A stretch of 64,000 bases of DNA from Martelella alba (lineage in GTDB: Bacteria > Pseudomonadota > Gammaproteobacteria > Enterobacterales > Enterobacteriaceae): NCBI RefSeq assembly GCF_005217455.1, contig NZ_SZPQ01000001.1:124001-188000 (forward strand), written 5' to 3'. Made by a program: the position numbers and the translations under genes. Shown one piece after another: positions 49,714 to 57,010 of this stretch. The notes under the pieces are model-generated. The model did no database searches, was not told the DNA's origin, and saw only the letters and a list, made by a program, of their open reading frames with translations. Position 1 is the stretch's first letter, and every line of letters starts with the position of its first letter.

Positions 49714-49905
49714 ATGAAGGCAAAGGAATTCAATCAGCAATATGCTGTCGGGCAGAGCTTTATCTATAAACCACCATCTCCGTTACGTGGAGGTAAGGCG
49801 GTTAGAACGGTGGATGTGGCTCGGGATTTGAAAGAATCCACGATAGTGGAAATCAATCTGGAGCCCTGGTTTGCTAACGTGAAATCGTTAACGCCCGCCA
49901 GTTAA
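49714..49905 (+). CDS. Small early protein, paralogue of the gene at 51843
   Basis: A 63-residue protein starting MKAKEFNQQYAVGQSFIYKPP. This N-terminus aligns with that of the 51843 gene (ARRFNQQYPIGSRFNYYPLP), as does the C-terminal VKSLTP with VNKLEP. Unknown function; the fold may be a small beta-barrel. Start at the ATG 1 bp after the DUF3164 stop. Confidence 0.7.
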   Translation: MKAKEFNQQYAVGQSFIYKPPSPLRGGKAVRTVDVARDLKESTIVEINLEPWFANVKSLTPAS

Positions 49906-49987
49906 TTAAACGGAATTTAATTCACTTTTAAAAATGGCGTAATTGCGTCACGGGCACACTTACGCCTAAATTCTGCGGAATCTGTAT

Positions 49988-50116
49988 ATGAAAATAAATG
50001 ATGAAGTTAATTACCGGCTCAGGTCAGAAGTGCTGCTCATTATTTTTGTGCTGTGTTCGTTGTTTTGGTGTGAGGTTATTTATCTGTATCTGGCTGTCTG
50101 TGAGGTGCTGAAATGA
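49988..50116 (+). CDS. Small membrane protein (42 residues)
   Basis: A short open frame beginning MKINDEVNYRLRSEVLL carries one hydrophobic helix, about residues 15-38 (IIFVLCSLFWCEVIYLYLAV). Its stop overlaps the next start (ATGA), which supports real translation. It fills part of the 207-bp gap after 49905. No family recognised; the upstream part of the gap (49906-49987) shows nothing. Confidence 0.55.
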   Translation: MKINDEVNYRLRSEVLLIIFVLCSLFWCEVIYLYLAVCEVLK

Positions 50117-50844
50117 TAAATGACGAAGCAAAGCGTTATTTGCAGAAAATCAAAAAATTGCTGAGCCTCGCGCAGCGCTCCACCAATCCGCATGAAGCCG
50201 CCAGCGCCATGAGTAAGGCACAGACGCTTATGCAGGCCCACGGCATAACGCGAACGGATGTGGGTCTGGCGGATATCAACGAAGTGAACAGCCAGGGCGC
50301 ACCCTCAAATGCTAACGCCATTCCGAGCTATATGAACAATCTGGCTCGGGTTATTGCGAAGGCATTCGGAGTGAAATATTTCTTTTCGCGCAACAATGTC
50401 TACCGCAGCGGCATGCCGAAACGAGTAGCTGTATTTTACGGACCGCATGAACGCCCGGAAATCGCGGCTTATGCATTTGATGTGCTCACCCGGCAATTGA
50501 AGGGGGCCAGGAATAATTTTATCAACGGCCTGCATGGTAATACCAAACGGGGAAACAAGGCTGCCAGGGCCGACCAATTCTGTGAGGGATGGGTCATAGG
50601 GGTACATAAAATTGTGACGGAATTTGCCATTCCCGAACAGGAAGAAAAATTGATTATTGCGTATTTAACCTGGATGGAGGAATCAGGTCGAATTAAAACT
50701 TTTGAATCCAGAGGAGCCAAGAAAGCGGGCAATGATGATCGGGCACGCACAGAGGGCTATTTCTCGGGCCTTAACGCCAAACTCAATCAAGGCGTTTCCG
50801 GACAGGAACAAACCAAAATTGCATTCAACTCTCGGGGTGAATAA
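50113..50844 (+). CDS. DUF2786 domain-containing protein
   Basis: The 243-residue protein begins with the DUF2786 signature KIKKLLSLAQRSTNPHEAASAMSKAQTLMQ-like segment (residues about 12-42), followed by a second domain with FCEGWVIGVHKIVTEF. These occur in phages and plasmids with unknown function. It is coupled to the small membrane gene upstream and to the winged-helix gene downstream. Confidence 0.82.
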   Translation: MINDEAKRYLQKIKKLLSLAQRSTNPHEAASAMSKAQTLMQAHGITRTDVGLADINEVNSQGAPSNANAIPSYMNNLARVIAKAFGVKYFFSRNNVYRSGMPKRVAVFYGPHERPEIAAYAFDVLTRQLKGARNNFINGLHGNTKRGNKAARADQFCEGWVIGVHKIVTEFAIPEQEEKLIIAYLTWMEESGRIKTFESRGAKKAGNDDRARTEGYFSGLNAKLNQGVSGQEQTKIAFNSRGE

Positions 50845-51293
50845 TGGAAACGGTAAACAGAACTCAATTACTGCTGGCGTATTTGAAAACACATGGCCCG
50901 GCGACGTTACCGGAGCTGTCTCATCATACCAGCGTGGATAAAACAAAAGTCGCCGCATTGCTCGCATACCATATCAAGAATGGTTCTGTTGTTAAGCAAG
51001 GTATTAGAGGCTCTCGCCTTTATGGTATGGCCGGTGATGACCTTTCAGCAGCAGCGGCCAAACGGACAAGCCAAGACACATTGGAACAGCCAAAAAATAA
51101 GCCTGATAAAGATATGTTTAACTTGTTGACGCATGAAGCCGTGAATAAGGAAACCTTGGGCTTTTATATCGAGTCGGCAAATCTCTGGTTTCACGCGCAT
51201 CGCACGACGGGCAATCCGGAAAATATTGCCTCTTGTCTGAACCGGGCTAAATTTTGCCAGCGTTGGGGGCGGATATTATGCGCGCATCAGTAG
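50844..51293 (+). CDS. Winged-helix protein with PerC-like C-terminus
   Basis: The 149-residue protein has an N-terminal winged helix (LLAYLKTHGPATLPELSHHTSVDKTKVAALLAYH, here shown by its central LPELSHHTSV) and a C-terminal NLWFHAHRTTGN...CLNRAKFCQRW stretch that resembles PerC-type phage regulators. It may adjust middle or host gene expression. It overlaps its neighbours on both sides. Confidence 0.65.
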   Translation: METVNRTQLLLAYLKTHGPATLPELSHHTSVDKTKVAALLAYHIKNGSVVKQGIRGSRLYGMAGDDLSAAAAKRTSQDTLEQPKNKPDKDMFNLLTHEAVNKETLGFYIESANLWFHAHRTTGNPENIASCLNRAKFCQRWGRILCAHQ

Positions 51294-51631
51294 TGTTTAT
51301 CTCCGGCCCGATGACCGGACACCCTGATTATAACCGGCCGGCGTTTAATCATATTGCCGACGGCTTACGGAAGCATCACGGGTACATTGTTCTTAATCCG
51401 GCCATATTGCCGGACGGCTTAGAACATCATCATTACCTGAAAATTTCCCTGGCCATGCTGGAACAGGCTGACGCCATATACCTGCTCAACGGCTGGGAAC
51501 ACAGCAAAGGCGCCGTCGAGGAATTCGACCGCGCTAAATGCCGGGACTTGCATTTTTTATTCGAGACCACCGAGGCATTCAATGCGGCGGTTGCCCGCTC
51601 TCGTCTTCAAAGAGGGGAAAGAAAAGAATGA
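51278..51631 (+). CDS. DUF4406 domain protein (nucleoside 2-deoxyribosyltransferase-like)
   Basis: This 117-residue protein starts MRASVVFISGPMTGHPDYNR and contains EQADAIYLLNGWEHSKGAVEEFDRA, the DUF4406 pattern related to nucleoside deoxyribosyltransferases. It could modify or salvage nucleotides. Start at ATG 51278 inside the previous gene; the frame is open eight codons further up. Confidence 0.8.
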   Translation: MRASVVFISGPMTGHPDYNRPAFNHIADGLRKHHGYIVLNPAILPDGLEHHHYLKISLAMLEQADAIYLLNGWEHSKGAVEEFDRAKCRDLHFLFETTEAFNAAVARSRLQRGERKE

Positions 51632-51843
51632 TAAATGTCACTGCTGTTGAATATCAGAATAATGGGGCGAAGCGTATTTATCATCTTAGTGATGATAGCG
51701 TCCTGATTGACGATGCGGCCTATCCCTTCAAATTGCGCTTTCAATTTTATGACTCTGCCCGCGCCACGATTTATAGCGCAAACATACGCCGGGCAATGAA
51801 ACAGGCGGTCGAGCGCTATAAAGCCAAGTGGAGACTCGCGTAA
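51628..51843 (+). CDS. Hypothetical early phage protein
   Basis: A 71-residue product (MINVTAVEYQNNGAKRIYHL...) ending in a basic helix (RRAMKQAVERYKAKWRLA). Stop-start overlaps of four bases upstream (ATGA) and three downstream (TAATG) support translation. No family recognised. Confidence 0.65.
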   Translation: MINVTAVEYQNNGAKRIYHLSDDSVLIDDAAYPFKLRFQFYDSARATIYSANIRRAMKQAVERYKAKWRLA

Positions 51844-52058
51844 TGAAAAGACTACTCAGGAACGTTAGCGCCCGGCGGTTTAACCAACAATATCCCATCG
51901 GTAGCCGATTCAATTACTACCCGCTTCCAGGTGTCCCTGATAGCCAGGACGTGGTCACCCGTTCGGAAGCGTGGTGCATGTTTAACGGCAATGTCGTCGT
52001 GCGCGTTGTCGGTCGCATGGGCGGCGTGTCGGTCAATAAATTAGAGCCTAAGGAGTGA
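51843..52058 (+). CDS. Small early protein, paralogue of the gene at 49714
   Basis: A 71-residue protein with ARRFNQQYPIGSRFNYYP near the N-terminus, shared with the 49714 product. The start overlaps the previous stop (TAATG); GGAG lies about 10 bp upstream. Unknown function. Confidence 0.68.
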   Translation: MKRLLRNVSARRFNQQYPIGSRFNYYPLPGVPDSQDVVTRSEAWCMFNGNVVVRVVGRMGGVSVNKLEPKE

Positions 52059-52060
52059 TT

Positions 52061-52930
52061 ATGGAAACGAAAAGCTATGGACCTACGGAGGCTCAGGAGG
52101 CGGCCGTTAAAACCCTTTCCCGGAATGGCTGGACGTATTCAGGTGGGGAATATTGGAATAAGCCCGTTGTAAAATGCACCTGCCCCAGCGGTAGCGGCGG
52201 ACTGGAATGGCCTTGCCCTGTTCATGCGCCGGGAGAAATGCCGGATTCAAAAGAGTTGCAGTTTGAAATTGACCACATGGAAGACTGGGAAGGGAAAGGC
52301 GAAACAGACTTTTCTCAGTTGATTTGCTGGCTCAAAGAATTGCAGCGCCGCCGCGCCGTAATGGCCGCTCAACCCATTCAGGTAATGTCAGATTTGGATG
52401 AAATGACACCCGATCCAGATGCTGATGTCATTGACCCAGGATTTATTGCCGGCTGGAACGCCCACCGAGCGGCTAAGCTCGGCAAGCCGCCAGCCCATCC
52501 AGACGACGCAGCAATTGACCGTTTCGCTATCGTGATGAAACGCAAGATGAAAGCATCACGAGCCAAGGGCCGAAGAGGATGGGAAGTCCCAGCAGAGGTA
52601 AGCGGTGAACAATTAGCTGACATGCTTATTCACCACCTGACGAAGGGAAACGACGGCACATTCGTTGATGTAGCAAACTTCTGCATGATGCTGGATCAGC
52701 GGGGCGAGTCGCCGTTACTGCTACAGGATGCGGCTATTAGTGCGTGCCAGGCGGCTATGCAGCCAGCCGCGTCTTTGCCGGCTGGGTGGAAATTGGTTCC
52801 GATTGAGCCAACTGCGGAAATGCTCGTAGCGGGTACATTGGTCAGTGAATTTCAAGAAGACCCCGGTGGCATGTATAGGGCCATGCTCGCCGCCACCCCA
52901 TCATCCAGCACGGAGGGCAATCATGAATAA
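52061..52930 (+). CDS. Multi-segment enterophage early protein (Ea22-like)
   Basis: The 289-residue protein appears to be built of modules common in enteric phage early genes: a cysteine-containing CTCPSGSGGLEWPCPVH segment near residue 40, an acidic linker, PGFIAGWNAHRAAK, the GTFVDVANFCMMLDQRGE block seen in Ea22-like proteins, and a C-terminal GWKLVPIEPTAEML tail. Start at ATG 52061, with AAGGAG 5 bp upstream; a GTG inside that site is rejected. Function unknown. Confidence 0.65.
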   Translation: METKSYGPTEAQEAAVKTLSRNGWTYSGGEYWNKPVVKCTCPSGSGGLEWPCPVHAPGEMPDSKELQFEIDHMEDWEGKGETDFSQLICWLKELQRRRAVMAAQPIQVMSDLDEMTPDPDADVIDPGFIAGWNAHRAAKLGKPPAHPDDAAIDRFAIVMKRKMKASRAKGRRGWEVPAEVSGEQLADMLIHHLTKGNDGTFVDVANFCMMLDQRGESPLLLQDAAISACQAAMQPAASLPAGWKLVPIEPTAEMLVAGTLVSEFQEDPGGMYRAMLAATPSSSTEGNHE

Positions 52931-53186
52931 GCCCGATAAATTCATTGAAGACATGAAGCGCGCCCGTGGCATTGATTTTGCCCGTATCGGTATGATGGTC
53001 GAGGTCGACGGCGATTTGGGTACCATCATCGGGATGAACAGCAGCGCTAATCTCGATGTGGTTTTTGCCAATCAGCTCAAGTACGGCAAACAAGCCTACA
53101 ATTGTCACCCCACTCATCAGATACGGTATTTCGATGCCAAGGGCCGCGTTATCGCCGATTACACCTCGGGGAGGGCTGCGCTATGA
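52923..53186 (+). CDS. Hypothetical early phage protein
   Basis: An 87-residue protein with a central beta-rich stretch (FARIGMMVEVDGDLGTIIGM) that resembles a small SH3-like barrel; the family is not known to me. It overlaps the 52061 gene by 8 bp with GGAGGG upstream, and its stop overlaps the gemA start. Confidence 0.65.
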   Translation: MNKPDKFIEDMKRARGIDFARIGMMVEVDGDLGTIIGMNSSANLDVVFANQLKYGKQAYNCHPTHQIRYFDAKGRVIADYTSGRAAL

Positions 53187-53623
53187 CGCCCAATACCAAG
53201 GCGCTTATCGGCGCCATCAAGGCCGGTCAGGCGTTTTTGCAATGGGATGACGATACCTATCGCCATGTGCTCTATCGCCTGACCGGGAAAACATCCTCGA
53301 CTCGTTGCAGCCTGGAAGAACTGCAAAAACTCAGAGAATACATGCATGAACAGGGATTCCCTCGCAAGGTTGCAAAGCGCCATGGACGGCGCCCCAACCC
53401 AGGGCTGAGTAAGCGGCAGGTTCTCGGCAAAATAGAGGCGCTGCTTGCGGACGCCGGCCGGCCGTGGGATTATGCTCAGACAATGTGTCAGCATATGTTT
53501 CAGGTTCAGCGCCTGGACTGGTTGACGCAAGAGCAGTTCACAAAGCTGATGCAGGCCCTTATTATCGACGCGAAACGTCGAGGCAAACGGGAGAATAATC
53601 ATGAATCTGGAGCAGGTAACTGA
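53183..53623 (+). CDS. gemA: GemA / gp16 family regulator (DUF1018)
   Basis: This 146-residue protein has the gp16 signature: IKAGQAFLQWDDDTYRHVLYRLTGKTSS near the N-terminus and MTPNTKALIGAI at the start. In Mu, GemA alters host gene expression and DNA supercoiling. Start at ATG 53183, overlapping the previous stop (ATGA); 27 upstream codons are out. It overlaps mor by 23 bp. Confidence 0.86.
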   Translation: MTPNTKALIGAIKAGQAFLQWDDDTYRHVLYRLTGKTSSTRCSLEELQKLREYMHEQGFPRKVAKRHGRRPNPGLSKRQVLGKIEALLADAGRPWDYAQTMCQHMFQVQRLDWLTQEQFTKLMQALIIDAKRRGKRENNHESGAGN

Positions 53624-54002
53624 ACTCCTGCCGCCGTCGGTCATTCAGATAGCCGACCTGATTGGCTTCCCGGCCACCGAGCGCCTGCTAGCGGCGTTCG
53701 GTGGCACCACCTTCCCCATCAGCAAAGGGCTGCGCGCGCTTGGCGCGGCCCGGGCAGCTCTCCTGCGCGATACCATTGGCGATGAAAATACGAAATTGCT
53801 GATTAAGGCATTTGGGGGTGAGGAACCGTATCTGCCGCGTTGTGATCGGGCTTTACGAGAACTGCGCAACCGCCGGTTTCTGGCCGAGTTCGAACAGGCT
53901 AAAAACCAGGGTACCTCGTCGTTGATGGCCTTGACCTTCCTATGCCCGAAGTATGGATTTAGTGATCGCTTTGCTTGGCAATTACTTTCCCAAAAAAAAT
54001 AA
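53601..54002 (+). CDS. mor: Mor/C-type transcription activator
   Basis: The 133-residue protein matches the Mor activator family: IADLIGFPATERLLAAFGGTTFPISKG in the dimerisation part and a C-terminal helix-turn-helix (SSLMALTFLCPKYGFSDRFAWQLL). In Mu, Mor turns on the middle promoter that drives C, and C turns on late genes. No second Mor/C-like gene is present between here and the lysis genes, so this protein may serve the late promoters directly. Confidence 0.88.
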   Translation: MNLEQVTELLPPSVIQIADLIGFPATERLLAAFGGTTFPISKGLRALGAARAALLRDTIGDENTKLLIKAFGGEEPYLPRCDRALRELRNRRFLAEFEQAKNQGTSSLMALTFLCPKYGFSDRFAWQLLSQKK

Positions 54003-54030
54003 AGAATAATTCTCATCAAGGGGATTTATT

Positions 54031-54384
54031 TTGAAAAAGATTATCTTAATTAGTTCGTGTTTAGTTTTTTCAGTTCATGCGGCATCTAATTTTGAATTAG
54101 GTCTCGCACAAAAGGCTCTTTCTGGGGATTATCAATCACAACGAAACCTTGCATTCATATATGGACAAGAAAAAGGACAAGGTAATCCTGGCGATAAAGA
54201 TTATGTCCCACAAGATGATATAAGGGCTTGTGCCTGGAGAAAGGTAATTCTTATGTCTAATGCAAAAATAGCTGACTCAACAGATTACGCCAATGAATCA
54301 ATTGATTGCAAAAAGGTTTCCCCCACGGATAATCCACAAGTTTGGAATGTTGTTTGGAAAGCTCTGAACGCATTGCCTCAATAA
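54031..54384 (+). CDS. Exported Sel1-like protein, probable cargo gene
   Basis: The 117-residue product has a signal peptide (MKKIILISSCLVFSVHA) followed by a region resembling a Sel1/TPR unit: ALSGDYQSQRNLAFIYGQEKG and DDIRACAWRKVILMS. The gene is clearly more AT-rich than its neighbours and starts at a TTG after AAGGGG. It lies between mor and the late promoter of the lysis cassette and has no counterpart in Mu. It may alter the lysogen's envelope or act in the host; function unknown. Confidence 0.7.
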   Translation: MKKIILISSCLVFSVHAASNFELGLAQKALSGDYQSQRNLAFIYGQEKGQGNPGDKDYVPQDDIRACAWRKVILMSNAKIADSTDYANESIDCKKVSPTDNPQVWNVVWKALNALPQ

Positions 54385-54388
54385 TCCC

Positions 54389-54433
54389 ACTGAACCCCTT
54401 CACCTTATTCATAACCCTCCCTCTTGCGATACT
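54389..54433 (+). promoter_or_regulatory. Putative late promoter upstream of the endolysin (P-lys)
   Basis: The 21-bp box at 54389-54409 (ACTGAACCCCTT followed by CACCTTATT) is repeated exactly at 63595-63615. Here it continues into TTATTCATAA, an inverted repeat, and into GATACT (54428-54433) as a likely -10 without a -35 hexamer, as expected of an activator-dependent promoter. A CACCACA/TGTGGTG hairpin follows before the endolysin ATG. Confidence 0.7.
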
Positions 54434-54465
54434 GACACCACATTTTAATCGTGTGGTGCCAGTAA

Positions 54466-55119
54466 ATGAATTCCGATGAGTTCCGCCGCGCCGCCGGTAT
54501 CACCGCTGAGTTGGCGCAAAAATGGTTTACCCCTATCACCGCCGCTATGGCTGAATTCGGTATCGATACCCCGCGCCGCCAGGCCGCCTTTATCGCGCAG
54601 ACCGCGCACGAAAGCCAAGGTTACTCAGTCCTGGCCGAAAGCCTGTATTACACCGACCCCAAGCGCATCGCCATACTGTTCAAAACCGGCTTTGACCTGG
54701 ACCATGATGGCCTGGTTGACCCGGAAGAAATCGAGTTCGCGAAAGGCTATGCGCGTAATTCCCAAAAGCTCGCCAATCGCGCCTACGCCAACCGGAGCGG
54801 CAACGGTCCGGAAAGTTCCGGCGACGGTTATCGCTATCGCGGCCGGGGCCTGATTCAGATCACCTTCAAGGACAATTACCGCGAGTGCGGCAAAGCCCTG
54901 GCGCTGGACCTGCTGTCCACGCCAGAACTGCTGACCGACCCCTTGCAGGCGGCGCGTTCGGCGGCCTGGTTCTGGCAGCGTTGGGGCATCAATGCGCCGG
55001 CGGACAAAAGCGACATGATCGCGGTTACCCGCAAAATCAATCCCGCCCTGGTGGGGCTGACTGACCGCGTTGCGCGTTACCAGGTGGCCGTGGGGGTGTT
55101 ATGTCCATCAAAGAGCTGA
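54466..55119 (+). CDS. GH19 endolysin with an EF-hand loop
   Basis: The 217-residue glycoside hydrolase family 19 enzyme cleaves peptidoglycan glycan strands. The catalytic acid is Glu49 in TAHESQGY with Glu58 in LAESLYY as likely partner, and YRYRGRGLIQITFKDNY is the substrate-groove motif. Residues 77-88 read DLDHDGLVDPEE, a canonical calcium-binding EF-hand loop inserted between the catalytic residues and the groove. There is no signal peptide, so release depends on the holin. First gene after the late promoter box. Confidence 0.9.
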   Translation: MNSDEFRRAAGITAELAQKWFTPITAAMAEFGIDTPRRQAAFIAQTAHESQGYSVLAESLYYTDPKRIAILFKTGFDLDHDGLVDPEEIEFAKGYARNSQKLANRAYANRSGNGPESSGDGYRYRGRGLIQITFKDNYRECGKALALDLLSTPELLTDPLQAARSAAWFWQRWGINAPADKSDMIAVTRKINPALVGLTDRVARYQVAVGVLCPSKS

Positions 55120-55337
55120 TCACCAATCCGGCCGGCAAGTTGTCGACCAATGACTGCATGGTGCTGGGCTGCTTTATCACCACCACCGGCGTGGTGGTGT
55201 GGTACGCCTTCAAGTTGGTCCTGCCGGATTGGATGTTTTGGGCCTATGTCCTGACCTGGGGCGGCCATAGCGTCGCCTCCAAGTTCGTCGCGTACAAGAA
55301 CAATATCGGAGGCGGTAATGGCCAGCCTGCTGCTTAG
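55101..55337 (+). CDS. Probable holin
   Basis: A 78-residue protein with two membrane helices (about residues 19-40 and 44-62, CMVLGCFITTTGVVVWYAF and WMFWAYVLTWGGHSVA). Position between the endolysin and Rz indicates a holin. It overlaps both neighbours. The family could not be named with certainty. Confidence 0.72.
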   Translation: MSIKELITNPAGKLSTNDCMVLGCFITTTGVVVWYAFKLVLPDWMFWAYVLTWGGHSVASKFVAYKNNIGGGNGQPAA

Positions 55338-55956
55338 TTTCCTCAAAGCCAATTGGCTTGTCCTCATCATCATTTTGCTGATGCTGGCCATCGGCGCCGG
55401 CGGCGGTTATCTGGTCACCAAACGGCTGGACCAGTCCGCCATCGATGCGGCCAACGGTGCGACCGCCACGGTGCAAAAAGATTTCGCTGCGTTCAAGCTC
55501 GACACCCAAAAGGCGGCGACCGCCGAGGCGCAACAGCACGCCGATGAACTCACGGCGGCCAACGCTCTGGCGGCGAAATACCAGCAGCAGGCCGATGAAC
55601 GGTCATCAGAACTGCTGGCGAAAGAATACGAATTATCCCGTGCCCGCGAGACCTTCCAAAGGAGCATTGCGAATGTTATTGCACAAGATGGCGCTCACTA
55701 TAACGGCATTGGCCCTAACAGCCTGTGCCTCTACCGTTCAGCCCTTGGTTACCCCGAATGTGATAAGCGTCTGCCAGATACCACCGGCGGCCATGCTGAC
55801 GATACCGGACATGCCGGCGCCGCCGGAGGCGGACTCAGCCCCGCCGGACTCCTCAACCACGCCAGCAGTTACGGCGCCTGGTGCCAAACCCTGAAGAGCA
55901 AGCTTGATTCGATAAAAGCGCTGTACGCGACGCCGGCGGCGACGGGAGGCAAATAA
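55318..55956 (+). CDS. Rz-like inner-membrane spanin subunit
   Basis: The 212-residue protein has one N-terminal membrane helix (LVLIIILLMLAIGAGGGYLV, about residues 14-33) and a periplasmic alanine/glutamine-rich coiled coil (residues 60-115), as in Rz. Rz pairs with Rz1 to fuse the inner and outer membranes at lysis. The Rz1 gene is embedded in another frame at 55673-55894. The glycine-rich tail is longer than in lambda Rz. Confidence 0.82.
   Translation: MASLLLSFLKANWLVLIIILLMLAIGAGGGYLVTKRLDQSAIDAANGATATVQKDFAAFKLDTQKAATAEAQQHADELTAANALAAKYQQQADERSSELLAKEYELSRARETFQRSIANVIAQDGAHYNGIGPNSLCLYRSALGYPECDKRLPDTTGGHADDTGHAGAAGGGLSPAGLLNHASSYGAWCQTLKSKLDSIKALYATPAATGGK
55673..55894 (+). CDS. 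Rz1-like outer-membrane lipoprotein, embedded in Rz
   Basis: A 73-residue protein in the +1 frame of the Rz gene. It has a lipobox (ITALALTACAS, lipidated Cys near residue 18) and a proline-rich body (IPDMPAPPEADSAPPDSS). AAGGAG lies 8 bp before the ATG. Complete nesting inside Rz is the lambda-type spanin layout. Confidence 0.83.
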   Translation: MLLHKMALTITALALTACASTVQPLVTPNVISVCQIPPAAMLTIPDMPAPPEADSAPPDSSTTPAVTAPGAKP

Positions 55957-56198
55957 TGAGCCTGGAAATGGCGTTCAACATTGTTTTGGCCATTTGCGGC
56001 TTCCTGGGCGGTTTTGTCCTGCATGGCCAGCAACGGGAGATTAACGACCTCCATAAGGCCGTGGAAGACATCAGGACCGAATATCAGCGCCGCGACGATG
56101 CCCGCCATGATTTAGCGGCGCTTAAGGATTTGCTCAACGATTTGAAAAAATCGATTGAGCGTATCGATATCAAGCTCGATAGGAAGGCGGACAAATGA
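55956..56198 (+). CDS. DUF2730 family protein (Mu gp25-like)
   Basis: An 80-residue protein with one N-terminal membrane helix (FNIVLAICGFLGGFVLHG) and a charged coiled coil (residues 27-80). It matches the position and architecture of Mu gp25. The start overlaps the Rz stop (TAATG). Function unknown. Confidence 0.78.
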   Translation: MSLEMAFNIVLAICGFLGGFVLHGQQREINDLHKAVEDIRTEYQRRDDARHDLAALKDLLNDLKKSIERIDIKLDRKADK

Positions 56199-56488
56199 CG
56201 GCAGCCACCACCACCCGCAAACGCCGGCGCACGCGCCGCGCCGCGCCATCTGTGAGCCATTCTGAACTGTCCGAACTGCGACGCATCAGCGCCCAGTTGG
56301 ATGATATTCAATTGCAAGCCTGTGCGCCGGCGGTACTGGATGGCATCGCCAGCCAGTTGGACCAACTTAATAAGCGCATGGACGTCATCGATACCGCCGC
56401 CATGCGGCGCGGCGGGATAGCCGGCGCGTTGTCCGGCGGTATGGTCACTACAGTGGTGTTGCTTATTAAAACACGTTTAGGAATCTGA
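56195..56488 (+). CDS. Small phage membrane protein (Mu gp26 position)
   Basis: The 97-residue product has a basic N-terminus (TRKRRRTRRAAP), a coiled-coil middle (LDDIQLQACAPAVLDGIASQ) and a C-terminal hydrophobic helix (GALSGGMVTTVVLLIKT). It overlaps the DUF2730 gene by four bases (ATGA). No named family recognised. Confidence 0.65.
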   Translation: MTAATTTRKRRRTRRAAPSVSHSELSELRRISAQLDDIQLQACAPAVLDGIASQLDQLNKRMDVIDTAAMRRGGIAGALSGGMVTTVVLLIKTRLGI

Positions 56489-56489
56489 T

Positions 56490-56993
56490 ATGGCGCATCC
56501 GCAGGAAGTCAGGGACCGGCTTCGTCGCAGTTACATTTTTAACCAGCTCTCGCTGGAAATCGCGGCGGCCCAGGCCGGCGTCGCGTTCGCGACCGCCAGC
56601 CGCTGGAAAAAAGAGGCGCGCGAGAATGGGGATGACTGGGACAAGCTGCGCGCTGCGCACATCATGGCCAGCAATGGATTGGAAGATATCGGCCGCGCCG
56701 TGCTGACCGGGTTGGTGACGCAGTACCAGGCCACGCTGGAGGCCATTAACTGCAACGGGGGAGACATTTCTCCCAAAGAGCGCGTTGAGCTCCTGGCCAG
56801 TCTGGCGGACGCCTTCAATAAGGCGGTGTCGGCCAGTAAAAAAATCTTGCCGGAAACCAGCGAGCTGGCCGTTGCGCTCGACGTGGTTCAAAAGCTGGCC
56901 ACCTTTGTCGGGGAAAAATACCCGCAGCATCTGGCGGCGTTCGTGGAAATCCTGGCGCCCTTTGGCGCCGAGATGGAACAGTTATATGGCTGA
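56490..56993 (+). CDS. DUF1804 family protein, probable small terminase subunit (Mu gp27 position)
   Basis: This 167-residue protein begins MAHPQEVRDRLRRSYIFNQL and has a helix-turn-helix (LEIAAAQAGVAFATASRWKKEA) typical of DNA-recognising small terminases, then GDDWDKLRAAH, the DUF1804 hallmark. It would select phage DNA for packaging with the large terminase at 58336. Confidence 0.8.
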   Translation: MAHPQEVRDRLRRSYIFNQLSLEIAAAQAGVAFATASRWKKEARENGDDWDKLRAAHIMASNGLEDIGRAVLTGLVTQYQATLEAINCNGGDISPKERVELLASLADAFNKAVSASKKILPETSELAVALDVVQKLATFVGEKYPQHLAAFVEILAPFGAEMEQLYG

Positions 56994-57010
56994 TATCGAG
57001 GGCCGAAACC

